Below, in pieces: positions 27,567 through 37,972 of a stretch of DNA of 64,000 bases. This DNA comes from Clostridium aquiflavi. Lineage in GTDB: Bacteria; Bacillota; Clostridia; Clostridiales; Clostridiaceae. The DNA is taken from the NCBI RefSeq assembly GCF_031344075.1, contig NZ_JAVJAN010000024.1, positions 3,089 through 67,088 of the forward strand. Reading direction: 5' to 3'. Under the pieces are notes generated by a model. That model had not been told where the DNA came from. It searched no databases and saw only the letters and a program-made list of their open reading frames with translations. Within the stretch, counting starts at the first letter, position 1; each line of letters opens with the position of its first letter. The translations under genes and the position numbers were made by a program.

Positions 27567-27607
27567 AAAAAGAAAGTGATAATCCTTATAATATCACTTT
27601 CTTTTTG
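27567..27607 (+). terminator. Terminator of feoAB
   Basis: AAAGAAAGTGAT / ATCACTTTCTTT stem followed by TTGTTT, 34 nt after the feoB stop. Confidence 0.85.
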
Positions 27608-27816
27608 TTTAAGGTTTAATATAAAAATATACTTTAAACTTTACTAAATATTTTATATTACTATGTGTCTTGATAACATATATAATCATTTTCTTACACA
27701 TGTTAACATTTTCATACAAATATTTTATTTGATTAATTATAAATATGATATAATAGTATGTATTTTATAATTTGGTAAATAAAACTACAAAAAACAAAAG
27801 AGAGGAAGGATTTTCA

Positions 27817-29514
27817 ATGAAAAGTATAAAAACAAAAATATTAATACCAATTTTTTTAATTTCAATATTTTTCTTAAGTTTTATGTTTATTGAATTTACT
27901 CAAATAAAAAGTAACTTAAGTTTAGTTAATGAAATGGAATCTACTTATTTTACTACAGCATTAAAAGCAGATGAATTAAAACTTAATGTAGTACAAGTTC
28001 AGCAATGGCTTACTGATATAAGTGCTACAAGAGCTGCTGAAGGTTTTGATGATGGATTTGACGAAGCTGAGAAGTATGCTAAAAATATTGAGTTACTTAT
28101 AGATGATCTTAAAAAACTAAATTCTAATAATATACAAGAAATTGAAGAGATAAAGAAAGACTTTAAACCATATTATGAAGTAGGCAAGGTAATGGCTAGT
28201 GCATATATTACTGGTGGTCCTAATGAAGGAAATAACTATATGGAAAGTTTTGATACAACTGCTGAATCTATAAATAATAAAGTTGATAAATTTAAAGACA
28301 CTTCATATAACAATGTACAAGTATCAATTAAAAATATACAAAAGTCAATTCAACAAACATTAATATTGATAGCAGTTGCAGTTATTATTTTAATAGTTAT
28401 AATAGTATTTTCATCTATATATATAACTAAAAATATTGTTAATCCAATAAATAAGATATTAGCTAAATTAAAATTAATGGCTAATAACAGTGGAGATTTA
28501 ACTCAAAACATTGATTTTGTTAGTAATGATGAAATTGGTGAATTAGCTAAAAATTTTAATTTAATGCAAAATTCTTTTAGGAATATAATAAAGATCATTA
28601 TGGAAGAATCTAATAACGTTGAAATTAAAGTAAAAGAAACCAATTCAGATATTAACACTTTATCTACTTTAATAGAAGATGTTTATGCAACTACAGAACA
28701 ACTAGCTAGTGGCATTGAAGAAACTTCAGCTTCTACAGAAGAAATTAATGCTGTTGTTACTGAAATTAATTCAAATATTGAATCAATTGCGATAAAAGCT
28801 AAAGATGAAGCTAGTGATTCATTATTAATCAAAGAAAGAGCAAATAAACTAAAAATGATAGCTATATCGTCTAAAGAAATAGCTGAAAAGATTAATATAC
28901 AAACTCAGCAAAAGGTCTTAGATGCTATTGAAAAATCTAAAGAAGTCGAAAAGATTAATGTATTATCAGAATCTATTCTACAAATAACTTCTCAAACTAA
29001 TCTTTTAGCCTTAAATGCAGCCATTGAAGCTGCACGTGCTGGAGAAGCTGGAAAAGGTTTTTCAGTAGTAGCTGAAGAAATACGGAAACTTGCTGAAGAC
29101 TCAAAAAGTACAGCATCAGAAATTAAAAATATTAATGATGTAATTATAAATGCAGTAGAAAACTTAGCTAATACTTCAAAAGAAATACTAAAATTTATAA
29201 ACACCAATGTTATAAACGATTATGAGATGATTGTTAAAACTGGTGAACAATACAGTGAAGATGCAATAAAAATTAATAATATTACAACGGATTTTAGTAA
29301 TATATCTAATAAAATAACTATTTCTATGAATGAGGTAGTTAAATCAATGGATGATATAAGTGCGTCTAGTACAGAATTAGCTAGTGGTACAAATAGTATT
29401 ACTGAAAATATGCATATCATTTCTGATAATTCAGACACTGTAGTTAAAACAGTTAAAGATGTTACCACTAATACTAATAGATTAATTGAAACTGTTAGTA
29501 ATTTTAAAATCTAA
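27817..29514 (+). CDS. Methyl-accepting chemotaxis protein
   Basis: 565 residues: transmembrane helix 1 (about 7-26), extracellular four-helix-type sensor (about 27-185), transmembrane helix 2 (about 187-212), HAMP (about 213-265) and a cytoplasmic signalling coiled coil whose hairpin tip reads ITSQTNLLALNAAIEAARAG. Methylation helices contain several EE/SS pairs. It relays an outside signal to CheA/CheW; the ligand is unknown. ATG 27817 is chosen because of GAGGAAGGA 8 nt before it. Confidence 0.95.
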   Translation: MKSIKTKILIPIFLISIFFLSFMFIEFTQIKSNLSLVNEMESTYFTTALKADELKLNVVQVQQWLTDISATRAAEGFDDGFDEAEKYAKNIELLIDDLKKLNSNNIQEIEEIKKDFKPYYEVGKVMASAYITGGPNEGNNYMESFDTTAESINNKVDKFKDTSYNNVQVSIKNIQKSIQQTLILIAVAVIILIVIIVFSSIYITKNIVNPINKILAKLKLMANNSGDLTQNIDFVSNDEIGELAKNFNLMQNSFRNIIKIIMEESNNVEIKVKETNSDINTLSTLIEDVYATTEQLASGIEETSASTEEINAVVTEINSNIESIAIKAKDEASDSLLIKERANKLKMIAISSKEIAEKINIQTQQKVLDAIEKSKEVEKINVLSESILQITSQTNLLALNAAIEAARAGEAGKGFSVVAEEIRKLAEDSKSTASEIKNINDVIINAVENLANTSKEILKFINTNVINDYEMIVKTGEQYSEDAIKINNITTDFSNISNKITISMNEVVKSMDDISASSTELASGTNSITENMHIISDNSDTVVKTVKDVTTNTNRLIETVSNFKI

Positions 29515-29520
29515 ATATAT

Positions 29521-29573
29521 AAAAAAGATATATTAAAATGTTATTAATAACAAATTTGATATATCTTTTTTAT
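29521..29573 (+). terminator. Bidirectional terminator
   Basis: AAAAAAGATATAT / ATATATCTTTTTT stem between the convergent chemoreceptor and TraX-like genes. Confidence 0.8.
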
Positions 29574-29576
29574 ACT

Positions 29577-30395
29577 TTATTTTATTAATAAAATTCCTAA
29601 TATATATAATAGATAAACATGTACGGGATAATATACATAAAATAAGTATTTCATTCCTTTACCCTTTTGACCATTATATAATAACATAAGTGGTAATGCT
29701 CCTATCATGATCCATTGATAATTAATTAAAAAGCTATTGCTTAAACTATAATCTCCATTAGCTCCGGATACAAATATAAATGCAGTGAATACTGTATATA
29801 AGATACTTAAAGCCACCTTTTTGCCTCTACATGAATATAATATTATTCCTAAAACTATCCAAGCAATTCCACCTTCTACTAAAAATGGTGTAGGTACAAA
29901 AATCATAGCTATTCGCATTAAAATCATAGGTAAAAAATCAAAAGTCAATAAAATTATTATGCCTATTAGTAGTGGCCCAATAATTAATGCTAAACCATAA
30001 AACATAAATTTAGATTCTTTTTCCACTCTATATCTTTTTATAAATTCTATTCCTTGCAAAAATATTGTAATTAAAAACATTGTTGCAAATATGTTATTCA
30101 TTATAGCAATTTCACTGGGATGTGGCATAATCTTTTGAATAAGAGTATTTCCTAGTATCATAATGACAGACCAAATATATAATCTTCCAATATATTTTTT
30201 TCTATCATGAGTATGATAAAATCCTTCTACAACCATAAATATAAATAGTGGTGCTACTATTCTACCTAGCCAATGAAACCATACAGGAATATTCATTGAA
30301 TAAGGCATAAATTCTCCTATATGATCAAATGTCATTAATATAAGTGCCAATATTTTGATAGTAAATCCATCAATTCCTTTTTTTATATCTTCCAT
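29577..30395 (-). CDS. TraX-family membrane protein
   Basis: 272 residues with about 8-9 hydrophobic spans. The opening GIDGFTIKILALILMTFDHIGEF followed by WFHWLGRIVAPLFIFMVVEGF is the TraX signature; in the F plasmid TraX acetylates pilin, while chromosomal copies in Firmicutes have no known target and are not evidence of a conjugative element. No transfer genes lie nearby. Confidence 0.85.
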   Translation of the reverse strand: MEDIKKGIDGFTIKILALILMTFDHIGEFMPYSMNIPVWFHWLGRIVAPLFIFMVVEGFYHTHDRKKYIGRLYIWSVIMILGNTLIQKIMPHPSEIAIMNNIFATMFLITIFLQGIEFIKRYRVEKESKFMFYGLALIIGPLLIGIIILLTFDFLPMILMRIAMIFVPTPFLVEGGIAWIVLGIILYSCRGKKVALSILYTVFTAFIFVSGANGDYSLSNSFLINYQWIMIGALPLMLLYNGQKGKGMKYLFYVYYPVHVYLLYILGILLIK

Positions 30396-30498
30396 AAATA
30401 ATTCTCCTAATCTTTTTTAATTTACAGTATAATACAAGATATTCTTGCAATTTACTATTTAAAATGTTAATTTATCACTTGTTTTTATAATTATAAAT

Positions 30499-31902
30499 TT
30501 ATAACACTATTGTAATTTCAGTTCCATATCCTAATTTGCTATTAATTTTAATGTCTCCACCATGATTATTTATTATTTCTTTTGATATAGCCATTCCGAG
30601 TCCTGACCCCTTATGATGTTCTCCTGTATTAGTTCCTCTATAATATCTATCAAAAATATGATTTAAATCTTTTGTGCTTATTCCATTGCCATTATCTTTT
30701 ATTAAGATTGTTATTCTATCTACTTTTTTTAGTTCTATCTTTATTGAAACATCTTCTTTATTATGAACTATTGCATTGAAAATCAAATTAGTTAATGCCC
30801 TTTTTAAAAGTATAATATCTACTTCCTTTTCAATAACATCTATATTACTATTAAATTCTATGTCTCTATTTTCATATCTACTGTCATTTAATATATCAAT
30901 TATTATGTTTCTAACTAAAGACACCAAATTAGTATTTTGCTTATTTAAAGTTAAAGCATTATTCTTTAACCTTGTAGATAAATTAAGTTCATCCACAAGC
31001 TCTTTTATATACTTAGATTTACTATATATTATTTCTGTATAATCTTGAATTTCTTCTCTTGAAAATTCATATTCTTTATCACTAATAATTTCAGCATATC
31101 CTTGAATAGAAGCTAATGGAGTCTTTATATCATGCGTAATGTTAGCCAGCCACTCTTCTCTCATTGAATCTAATTCTTTTCTTTCTATTTCATTTTGCCT
31201 TAATGCACTTGCTAAATCATTTATATTTGCAAAAACATCTTTATAAATTCCTTTTTCTTTAGTACATATTTCATAGTTACCTTTTGCTAACACATCTACA
31301 TTATTTATTATTTCTCCCATAGGTTTAGTTAATTTTCTACTAAATAAATATCCAAATATTAAAGCTATTATTGCATCTACAATAAGTGTTAAAATTATTA
31401 TTATCTTTACTTGATTTATTGCTGTATCCATAGAATAATTTAGTGTTATTCTATCTGCATATGTAGTTGGTAATGCAAGAATTATATTTACATGAGCATT
31501 ACTTAAATCCTTTTCTAATAAAAAATTTACAAATGGACCTATTTTATACTTATAATTATGAACCATATCAAAAGGCGTATAATTTTTAGGAACATCCTGT
31601 GGCCTATTTATATTAGATATCTCTTCTCCATAATCATTTAAAACCTGTATCCAAGCCCCAGACTTTTCTAATAATATAATTCCTTCTTCTGTTATCTTTA
31701 ATTCTCCATTATCTTCATACATATACTCTGAAAAGTCTCTTGCAAAACTCTCAGGATCTTTTGAATCATTGTTTTTATAGTTAATATTAACATCTAAAGT
31801 ATACCAGCTAAATATAGTTAAGATATTCATTATAACTACTAATATGACAACTGCAACAATAGTAGCTATGAAGTTCCCCGTTATTTTCCATTTTGTCTTC
31901 AT
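30499..31902 (-). CDS. Sensor histidine kinase
   Basis: 467 residues: helix 1 (about 9-32), an extracytoplasmic sensor of about 130 residues, helix 2 (about 168-190), HAMP, HisKA with NITHDIKTPLASIQGYAEII (phosphorylated His near 258) and HATPase_c with NAIVHN, DNGNGI and GSGLGMAI. Starts one nucleotide after the response-regulator stop and closes a five-gene operon with an ABC exporter, so it likely senses the transported compound or cell-envelope stress. Confidence 0.93.
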   Translation of the reverse strand: MKTKWKITGNFIATIVAVVILVVIMNILTIFSWYTLDVNINYKNNDSKDPESFARDFSEYMYEDNGELKITEEGIILLEKSGAWIQVLNDYGEEISNINRPQDVPKNYTPFDMVHNYKYKIGPFVNFLLEKDLSNAHVNIILALPTTYADRITLNYSMDTAINQVKIIIILTLIVDAIIALIFGYLFSRKLTKPMGEIINNVDVLAKGNYEICTKEKGIYKDVFANINDLASALRQNEIERKELDSMREEWLANITHDIKTPLASIQGYAEIISDKEYEFSREEIQDYTEIIYSKSKYIKELVDELNLSTRLKNNALTLNKQNTNLVSLVRNIIIDILNDSRYENRDIEFNSNIDVIEKEVDIILLKRALTNLIFNAIVHNKEDVSIKIELKKVDRITILIKDNGNGISTKDLNHIFDRYYRGTNTGEHHKGSGLGMAISKEIINNHGGDIKINSKLGYGTEITIVL

Positions 31903-31903
31903 T

Positions 31904-32617
31904 CTAATCTTCCTTTACAGATAATTTATACCCAAGTCCCCTAACTGTAAGAATATATTTAGGATTAGATGAGTCATCTTCTATTTTTTCTCTTAATTTT
32001 CGTATATGAACCATTATTGTATTATCAAATCCAAAGTAGTCTTCTCCCCATACCTTATCCCATAGTTTTTCTTTACTTATTATTTGATTTTGATTGTGTG
32101 CTAATAAAGATAATATTTTAAGCTCCTTAGCTGTTAATTCTATTACTTTATCATTTTTCATTAGTTCTGCTCTGCTCTCATTTAAAACATACGGTCCAAA
32201 TTTTATTATTTTTTCTTCATTATTAAGCTCATTTGAATTTTCATTAACATAACTGGCTCTTCTTAAATGAGCTTTTACTCTAAAAGCAACTTCCTTAGGA
32301 CTAAATGGTTTAGTTATATAATCATCTCCGCCTATTGCAAAACCTAATATTTTATCTAATTCTTCTGTTTTAGCGGATAAGAATAATATGGGAACATTAG
32401 ATGTACTTCTTATATCTTTGCATATTTCATATCCATCACCATCAGGCAACATTATATCTAATATAACTAATTCTGGTTTTACTCTTTTAAACTCTGCTAA
32501 ACCTTCCTTTAAAGTTTTCGCTGTATATATATTATTAAATCCTTCTTTCTTCAACACTGTTTCTAACAATTTCAAAATTTCAATCTCATCATCTACTATT
32601 AATACCCTATTATTCAT
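31904..32617 (-). CDS. OmpR-family response regulator
   Basis: 237 residues: receiver domain with the acidic pocket VDDE, phospho-acceptor Asp in LVILDIMLPDGDGYE, and Lys in GDDYITKPFSPKE; winged-helix output domain with LTAKELKILSLLAHN and TVRGLGYKL. Partner of the kinase that follows directly; probably controls the linked ABC operon. Confidence 0.94.
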   Translation of the reverse strand: MNNRVLIVDDEIEILKLLETVLKKEGFNNIYTAKTLKEGLAEFKRVKPELVILDIMLPDGDGYEICKDIRSTSNVPILFLSAKTEELDKILGFAIGGDDYITKPFSPKEVAFRVKAHLRRASYVNENSNELNNEEKIIKFGPYVLNESRAELMKNDKVIELTAKELKILSLLAHNQNQIISKEKLWDKVWGEDYFGFDNTIMVHIRKLREKIEDDSSNPKYILTVRGLGYKLSVKED

Positions 32618-32712
32618 AACATTGTCCTCTCTTTCATTTGTTTTTATTCTTCGACAAAATTTTCATAATTTAATTTTACATTAATAGTAGATATAATAAA
32701 AGGAATTTATAA

Positions 32713-33486
32713 TTAAAGTCGTTTACTATTTGTAAAATTCTTATATGCAATTAAAGGTAGTACAAATATTAATACTATTGATATTACTACTGCTAAACCT
32801 CTATACATAACTGGTATTTGATGTCTAACCATTAATTGACTCATCATAACCCAATTTGGTGTTAATGCTATAAAGTTAAGTAGTGATTTTGAAACAAGTC
32901 CTTGAGTGAAAAATGGAATTCCCATAACTGCGCCACCTAATATAAATGGTATTGCTGCTGACTTAAATGCTGATGATAAAGTTAATCCTATTTGTGCAAA
33001 TAAAAATGAACCTAAAGTAACAGATAACACAACAATTATATACATTTGTAATACTGTAATTTCTGATTCACTATTTCCAAAATACCATAGATTTTTAATA
33101 GGATCATTTAAACTTTTAAATCCTTCAAGCGCAAATCCTCTTAATCCAACAAGTAAGGTAAATGAAACATTAATTAATGATAGTGCTATTCCAGCTGATA
33201 TTGCTTTTGCTACTGTTATGTATTTTTTTCCATTTTTGGTGGTGTTTATTAATCCTACCATATTAGATTCATACTCTTTAGTATAATTTCCTGAGATTGC
33301 TATAAACATAACTAAGCCTATAAGTGGGATTGAACCTTCTATTTTATAAAATATATCTGCATAAGTTTCTGACATTCCAAAATCTCTAATTAAAATAAAT
33401 CCAAACCCTAAAAGTAACGCCCAAAGCACTAGAAGACTCTTCTTACTTAATATTTTTCTTAATTCTGCTTTTATTAAATTCATCAT
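32713..33486 (-). CDS. ABC-2-type transporter permease
   Basis: 257 residues with six predicted membrane helices (about 18-36, 52-66, 90-115, 148-172, 178-200, 230-248). Starts MMNLIKAELRKILSKKSLLVLW, typical of ABC-2 permeases. Lies 5 nt after the ATPase gene, as second permease of the exporter. Confidence 0.85.
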   Translation of the reverse strand: MMNLIKAELRKILSKKSLLVLWALLLGFGFILIRDFGMSETYADIFYKIEGSIPLIGLVMFIAISGNYTKEYESNMVGLINTTKNGKKYITVAKAISAGIALSLINVSFTLLVGLRGFALEGFKSLNDPIKNLWYFGNSESEITVLQMYIIVVLSVTLGSFLFAQIGLTLSSAFKSAAIPFILGGAVMGIPFFTQGLVSKSLLNFIALTPNWVMMSQLMVRHQIPVMYRGLAVVISIVLIFVLPLIAYKNFTNSKRL

Positions 33487-33491
33487 ATTAA

Positions 33492-34379
33492 TTACACCTC
33501 TTTTGCATTTTCTAAATCAAAGTAAAACATATATACATCTTCAAATCTTGCTGATGTGGGCTCTACGTTTATTTCCTTTGGCATTGTATCTGAAACTACT
33601 CTTAATATAGTTGAATTAATATCACTTTGAATACTTACAACCTTGTATTTATCTTGAATTCTATTAATTTCACTTTCATCATTAACACTTATGTTGTAAA
33701 CCCTGTTAGTCATATCAGATAATATTTCTTTATGAGTTCCTTTCATAAGAAGCTTTCCTTTTTTTATCATTATAGTTTCTTTTGCTACTGATTCTATATC
33801 TGATATTATATGAGTTGAAAGTATTATTATCTTATCTCTTGATATTTTAGCTATTAGATTTCTAAATCTTGTTCTTTCTTGCGGATCAAGTCCTGCTGTT
33901 GGTTCATCTAAAACTATTATCTTAGGATCATTTAGTAAAACTTGTGCTATACCAACTCTTCTTTTCATTCCACCTGAAAACTTTCCTATTGCTTTATTTC
34001 TAACATCATAAAGACCAACTAATTCTAATAATTCATCAACTTTAGAATTCAAACGTCTACCACTCATTCCTTTTAATGCACCAACATATTGTAAAAATTG
34101 TTTTGCAGTAAAATTCTTATATACTCCAAATTCTTGTGGAAGATATCCTATAACATCTCTATATTTATCATCTATCTTAAATATATCTTCACCATTATAT
34201 AAGATTTCACCTTTGTCTGGTCTTATAAGTGTAGTTATTTGTTTCATTAAAGTTGTTTTTCCTGCTCCATTTGGTCCCAATAATCCATAAACACCATTTT
34301 CTAATGTAATTGTAATACCATCATTTGCTCTTTTTCTACCATATATTTTTGTTAAATCTTTTATTTCTAATTTATTCAT
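33492..34379 (-). CDS. ABC transporter ATP-binding protein (ABC-2 exporter)
   Basis: 295 residues: Walker A GPNGAGKT, Q-loop LPQEFG, signature FSGGMKRR, Walker B IIVLDEPTAGLDP and H-loop STH. The C-terminal 80 residues resemble BcrA/NatA-type exporters. The ATG at 34379 has GGAGG 8 nt upstream; an upstream TTG overlaps that site. Located between two permease genes, which suggests a heteromeric exporter with one ATPase type. Confidence 0.93.
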   Translation of the reverse strand: MNKLEIKDLTKIYGRKRANDGITITLENGVYGLLGPNGAGKTTLMKQITTLIRPDKGEILYNGEDIFKIDDKYRDVIGYLPQEFGVYKNFTAKQFLQYVGALKGMSGRRLNSKVDELLELVGLYDVRNKAIGKFSGGMKRRVGIAQVLLNDPKIIVLDEPTAGLDPQERTRFRNLIAKISRDKIIILSTHIISDIESVAKETIMIKKGKLLMKGTHKEILSDMTNRVYNISVNDESEINRIQDKYKVVSIQSDINSTILRVVSDTMPKEINVEPTSARFEDVYMFYFDLENAKEV

Positions 34380-34394
34380 TATTAATTCCTCCAA

Positions 34395-35420
34395 TTATCT
34401 ATTGATATATTTTGTTCTGCTTATTACAAAGCACAATATAGTTGAAATTATAAAAAGTACTACTAAAATAATTTTTACTAAACTTATAACTCCAATTTCA
34501 TTTCCTAATAAATTAACACTTCCCATATAACTTCCAATCAAACTGTTAAAATTAAATATTAAATCATAGTAATTACCATATGAGAATACTGAAAGTATAA
34601 TTGCTGGCATAAACTTTAAAGTTGATACTACTTTACTTAATACAATAAATACTCCAAACATGCTTATTGAACTTATAGATGACATGCTTATAAATGAAAA
34701 TAACATTGATGCCATAGCCCAGCCCTCAAACATTAAAAATGCTATTTTAATGTTGCTTAATATGTACGAAATTATAGTTGGATTCCCATTTAGTATTGTT
34801 ATATTATCAACTATTCTAAATGCTTCTAATTCTCCATTAATAGGTGCTCCTTGCTGAATATAAGTTATAACAAATATTCCTAATAAATAAACACTATAAA
34901 CTGCTATTGGTATTAAAAGTGCTATTATTATTTTAGAATTTAATGCTTTCTTCTTTTGCTTTGATGAAAGTATAATATCTTTTACTGAAGATATTATTTC
35001 ATCGGTATAAAGGTTAGATATAATTATCATTATAATTACAAGCATTGATATATTTATAAGTGGATTAGTTGCCCTGTAGTTAAACACTTGCCAAAATCCT
35101 ACCTCTTCATATTTTGAGCTTTTCAAATTACTTATTTTTTGTTTTGATATTGAAGCTATTGTTTTAGAAAATTTATCTTCATTATTTTCTTGCTTACTTA
35201 ATTCTTCCAAAACTGATACTTTCATATTAAATTTTTCATTTGCTATTTCAGACTTTTCTCTACTATCTTCAATGTATCCTTTTTCAGCATCTATATAAGA
35301 ATTTTTAGTTTCTAATGCTGGATCAATAAAGGATACAATTAGCAACGTAAAAGTTAAAACTGCTAATGAAATTATCATACCTTTAGATTTAATTAATTTT
35401 TTAAATTCCCATCCTATCAT
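34395..35420 (-). CDS. ABC-2-type permease with a large extracytoplasmic loop
   Basis: 341 residues. Helix 1 (about 15-33) is followed by a lysine- and glutamate-rich loop of about 100 residues and then five more helices (from about 123). First gene of the operon permease, ATPase, permease, response regulator, kinase. Resembles exporters linked to antimicrobial-peptide or envelope-stress responses; the substrate is not visible in sequence. Confidence 0.82.
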   Translation of the reverse strand: MIGWEFKKLIKSKGMIISLAVLTFTLLIVSFIDPALETKNSYIDAEKGYIEDSREKSEIANEKFNMKVSVLEELSKQENNEDKFSKTIASISKQKISNLKSSKYEEVGFWQVFNYRATNPLINISMLVIIMIIISNLYTDEIISSVKDIILSSKQKKKALNSKIIIALLIPIAVYSVYLLGIFVITYIQQGAPINGELEAFRIVDNITILNGNPTIISYILSNIKIAFLMFEGWAMASMLFSFISMSSISSISMFGVFIVLSKVVSTLKFMPAIILSVFSYGNYYDLIFNFNSLIGSYMGSVNLLGNEIGVISLVKIILVVLFIISTILCFVISRTKYINR

Positions 35421-35573
35421 TTTTATCCTCCATATTTCATTTGTTCTCTTTCGCTATGTCTATATATTAGTATCTGAATCTTATATAAAAATATTATTAA
35501 CCTTAAATAAAGCTTAATTAATTTAAATTATGTTGGTATTTTAAAGTATGACTTAAAAATGAACGCATAAAAA

Positions 35574-35612
35574 ATGCCCGTTAAACACCTTATATAGGTA
35601 TTTAACGGGCAT
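35574..35612 (-). terminator. Terminator of the superoxide dismutase gene
   Basis: ATGCCCGTTAAA / TTTAACGGGCAT stem, then TTTTTTATGC on the minus strand, 10 nt beyond the stop. Confidence 0.85.
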
Positions 35613-35621
35613 CAAAATTTA

Positions 35622-36236
35622 TTAGATTGAATAGTTCAGATATAATCCTTCTACTTTAGCCCAATCAATTATGTTCCAAATATTTTTAACATAATCAGCT
35701 CTTAGATTTTTGTATTTTAAATAATATGCATGTTCCCAGACATCTATACACAATATAGGAATAAGACCATTACTAATAGGATTATTTTGATTTAGTACAT
35801 TTGTTACAGATAATTTTCCATTTGCATCTTTAACTAAAAAGCCATATCCAGATCCAAATTGTCCTATTGCTGCATTACTTATTTCATTTTTTAAATTTTC
35901 TAAATTTCCAAAGGTCTTATTTATCTCATCTAATAACTTTCCTTCTGGAGCTTTTTTAGGTGTTGGAGAAAGAATAGCAAAATATAAATTATGATTAAAT
36001 ACTCCACCACCTTGATTTATAACTCCTTGTCTAATTTCTTCAGGTATAGAATTTACATCAGATAATATTTTCCCTAGTGATTTTCCATTTGCAAATTCTT
36101 CATGACCTTTTAAAATATTATTTAAATTATTTACATAAGTTTGAAGATGTTTATTATAATGTATATCTACTGTCTCCTTATCTATATACGGTTCTAAAGC
36201 ATCATAATTATATGGTAATTCAATTTTATTAAACAT
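35622..36236 (-). CDS. Superoxide dismutase, Fe/Mn family
   Basis: 204 residues, the standard length. Metal ligands appear in order: His in DIHYNKHLQTYV, His in FNHNLYFAIL, and Asp and His in DVWEHAYYLKY. The usual GSGWAWLV reads GSGYGFLV. Converts superoxide to peroxide and oxygen in the cytosol, part of oxidative-stress defence in an anaerobe. Iron or manganese cannot be told. Monocistronic, with an extended -10 promoter upstream. Confidence 0.95.
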   Translation of the reverse strand: MFNKIELPYNYDALEPYIDKETVDIHYNKHLQTYVNNLNNILKGHEEFANGKSLGKILSDVNSIPEEIRQGVINQGGGVFNHNLYFAILSPTPKKAPEGKLLDEINKTFGNLENLKNEISNAAIGQFGSGYGFLVKDANGKLSVTNVLNQNNPISNGLIPILCIDVWEHAYYLKYKNLRADYVKNIWNIIDWAKVEGLYLNYSI

Positions 36237-36362
36237 ACGTATCTCTCCTTAAATTAAAATATTTTATTTCTATATTAATAGTATCTCTAATTAATGTTAC
36301 TTTTATAATAAAAATAAACCGGCTTATATTTGTATGATAAATTGCTACGATTCTTTTGCATA

Positions 36363-36371
36363 ATTATACCA
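36363..36371 (-). promoter_or_regulatory. Extended -10 promoter for the superoxide dismutase gene
   Basis: Minus-strand TGGTATAAT, a perfect TGnTATAAT, about 125 nt before the start codon. The -35 region is weak. Confidence 0.6.
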
Positions 36372-36527
36372 CAAATACGTTTTAATTGAAATAGCCTATT
36401 ATAAAATAATTGATTTCATTAAATATTAATTATTAATATCTTGCTAATATATTGAAATTCACAAAAATCATTTAAATAAAATACCAGCATTCCCCATCTC
36501 CACACATATTTATTCATAAAAATTTAC

Positions 36528-37088
36528 TTATATTAGACATAATAATTTTAGTTTATCAACAATATAATTATACTTTTCAAATATCTCTAAACTCTCTTTG
36601 GATACTACCTTGCTCATTTTATTTAAATCAAAAATTAATCCATCTAAATTACTTATATCACACTCAAAACATAATTTTAATTTTTCATTCAATGCTTTGA
36701 AAGCCTTTTGATTGTTGCAAAATTCATCTATAATATTATTACTAAACCTTATCAAAACGTTTTCTTTTTGATTAAAAGAAGTTTCACTCTTTAATTTCAT
36801 CTTAATCGATAATAACTTTTTAATAATACTATTAATCTCATTCATTATATCTTTACTCCAGCTTATTTCACTCCAACCTGTAATTCCGTATTCACTTATT
36901 TCAATACCACTAGAAATATTATTTACTGTAAACATATTTTCTGAAGAAATATATTCTTCTTCAATATATTCATGTAACTTCAAGGAATTTTCATATAGTT
37001 CTTTTACTTGTAATCTTGCATCATAAAATTCTTCGGATAAATCTACCTTTTTAAAATTTTCTTTATACGTTTTCATTTTTTCGCCCAT
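36528..37088 (-). CDS. Hypothetical helical protein
   Basis: 186 residues, rich in Lys, Glu, Ile and Leu. Mostly amphipathic helix (about 20-45 and 75-186), with one strand-like stretch ISEYGITGWSEISWSK. No signal, membrane helix or recognised motif. An AAGGGG site lies about 10 nt before the ATG. I do not recognise the family. Confidence 0.6.
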   Translation of the reverse strand: MGEKMKTYKENFKKVDLSEEFYDARLQVKELYENSLKLHEYIEEEYISSENMFTVNNISSGIEISEYGITGWSEISWSKDIMNEINSIIKKLLSIKMKLKSETSFNQKENVLIRFSNNIIDEFCNNQKAFKALNEKLKLCFECDISNLDGLIFDLNKMSKVVSKESLEIFEKYNYIVDKLKLLCLI

Positions 37089-37176
37089 ATTTTCAACCCC
37101 TTAAATCTCTTGTTAATTTCATTATATACCATAATATACTTATTTATATAGTTGTATATAAAATTTATTATTTTAG

Positions 37177-37216
37177 AAAAAAAAGCAGATATATTTTAAA
37201 TATATCTACTTTTTTA
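37177..37216 (-). terminator. Terminator after the 60-residue gene
   Basis: AGATATA / TATATCT stem extended by an A-run/T-run, about 50 nt beyond the stop at 37268. Confidence 0.6.
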
Positions 37217-37267
37217 TACATTTTTTTTATTAGATATTTTTCAATTTAAAAATATCAATAATTAATA

Positions 37268-37450
37268 TTATTTAATATCTTGCAAAAGCTTTTTTAACTT
37301 ATTTTGAACAAGCCATAGTTTTTTCTGTTTTCTATTATAAGATACCATCATATTCTTATTATTTTTATTTTTATCAAGTAATTTTATGTACTCCTCATCA
37401 GCTATCTTTAATGCATCTTCAATTACTAAAAGTTCATCCCTTGTAAACAT
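37268..37450 (-). CDS. Small hypothetical protein (60 residues)
   Basis: Charged, all-helical: FTRDELLVIEDALKIADEEY then two basic helices. Shine-Dalgarno GGGAGAAAG about 8 nt before the ATG and a terminator behind support a real gene. Resembles short clostridial proteins of unknown role; no function proposed. Confidence 0.6.
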   Translation of the reverse strand: MFTRDELLVIEDALKIADEEYIKLLDKNKNNKNMMVSYNRKQKKLWLVQNKLKKLLQDIK

Positions 37451-37972
37451 ACTACTCTTTCTCCCTTATTTTTAATTTATATCTTATATTTTATATAAAT
37501 TTTATAGTAAATTCAAATTTTATAGTATTAAATACTTAAATTAAAAATCTTAATGAATAATAATTACTATACAATGAATTTTTATAAAAAATAACTTTCT
37601 TCTACATTTTATAATAAAACTTATATTTTTTATTATAAATATAAAAATCTTCTCTAAGTTTATAAATTTCTATCATATTTCGTTTTATATGTTTTAATAT
37701 TTTATTAATAAAATTAATTTTTAATTATGTATTTTTTAATTAAACACCTTTAATAATATTAATTTATTTTTATTTGTTGCATTTAATTACAAATTTATGA
37801 TATAATAATTTAAATTAATAAATGGAAATATTATCTAAATTATTATATTTTTAAATAAATATTATTTTGTTATTAAAAAAAGAAAGAATATCATTTCGTA
37901 TGTTTATACATAAAACTATATTTTTTCTTTTTATATATTAAAAAAGATTTCAATTATTAAGGGGGATATTTT
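37451..37972. other. Extremely AT-rich intergenic region upstream of the peptide importer
   Basis: 522 nt, nearly all A and T, with many runs. It must carry the promoter for the importer, but I cannot single out one; no structured element or open frame is supported. A GGGGG site precedes the first gene. Confidence 0.5.

Noticed and set aside
29577..30395. TraX as sign of a conjugative element
   Set aside because: No relaxase, type IV secretion genes, integrase or attachment repeats in the window; chromosomal TraX-like genes are common.
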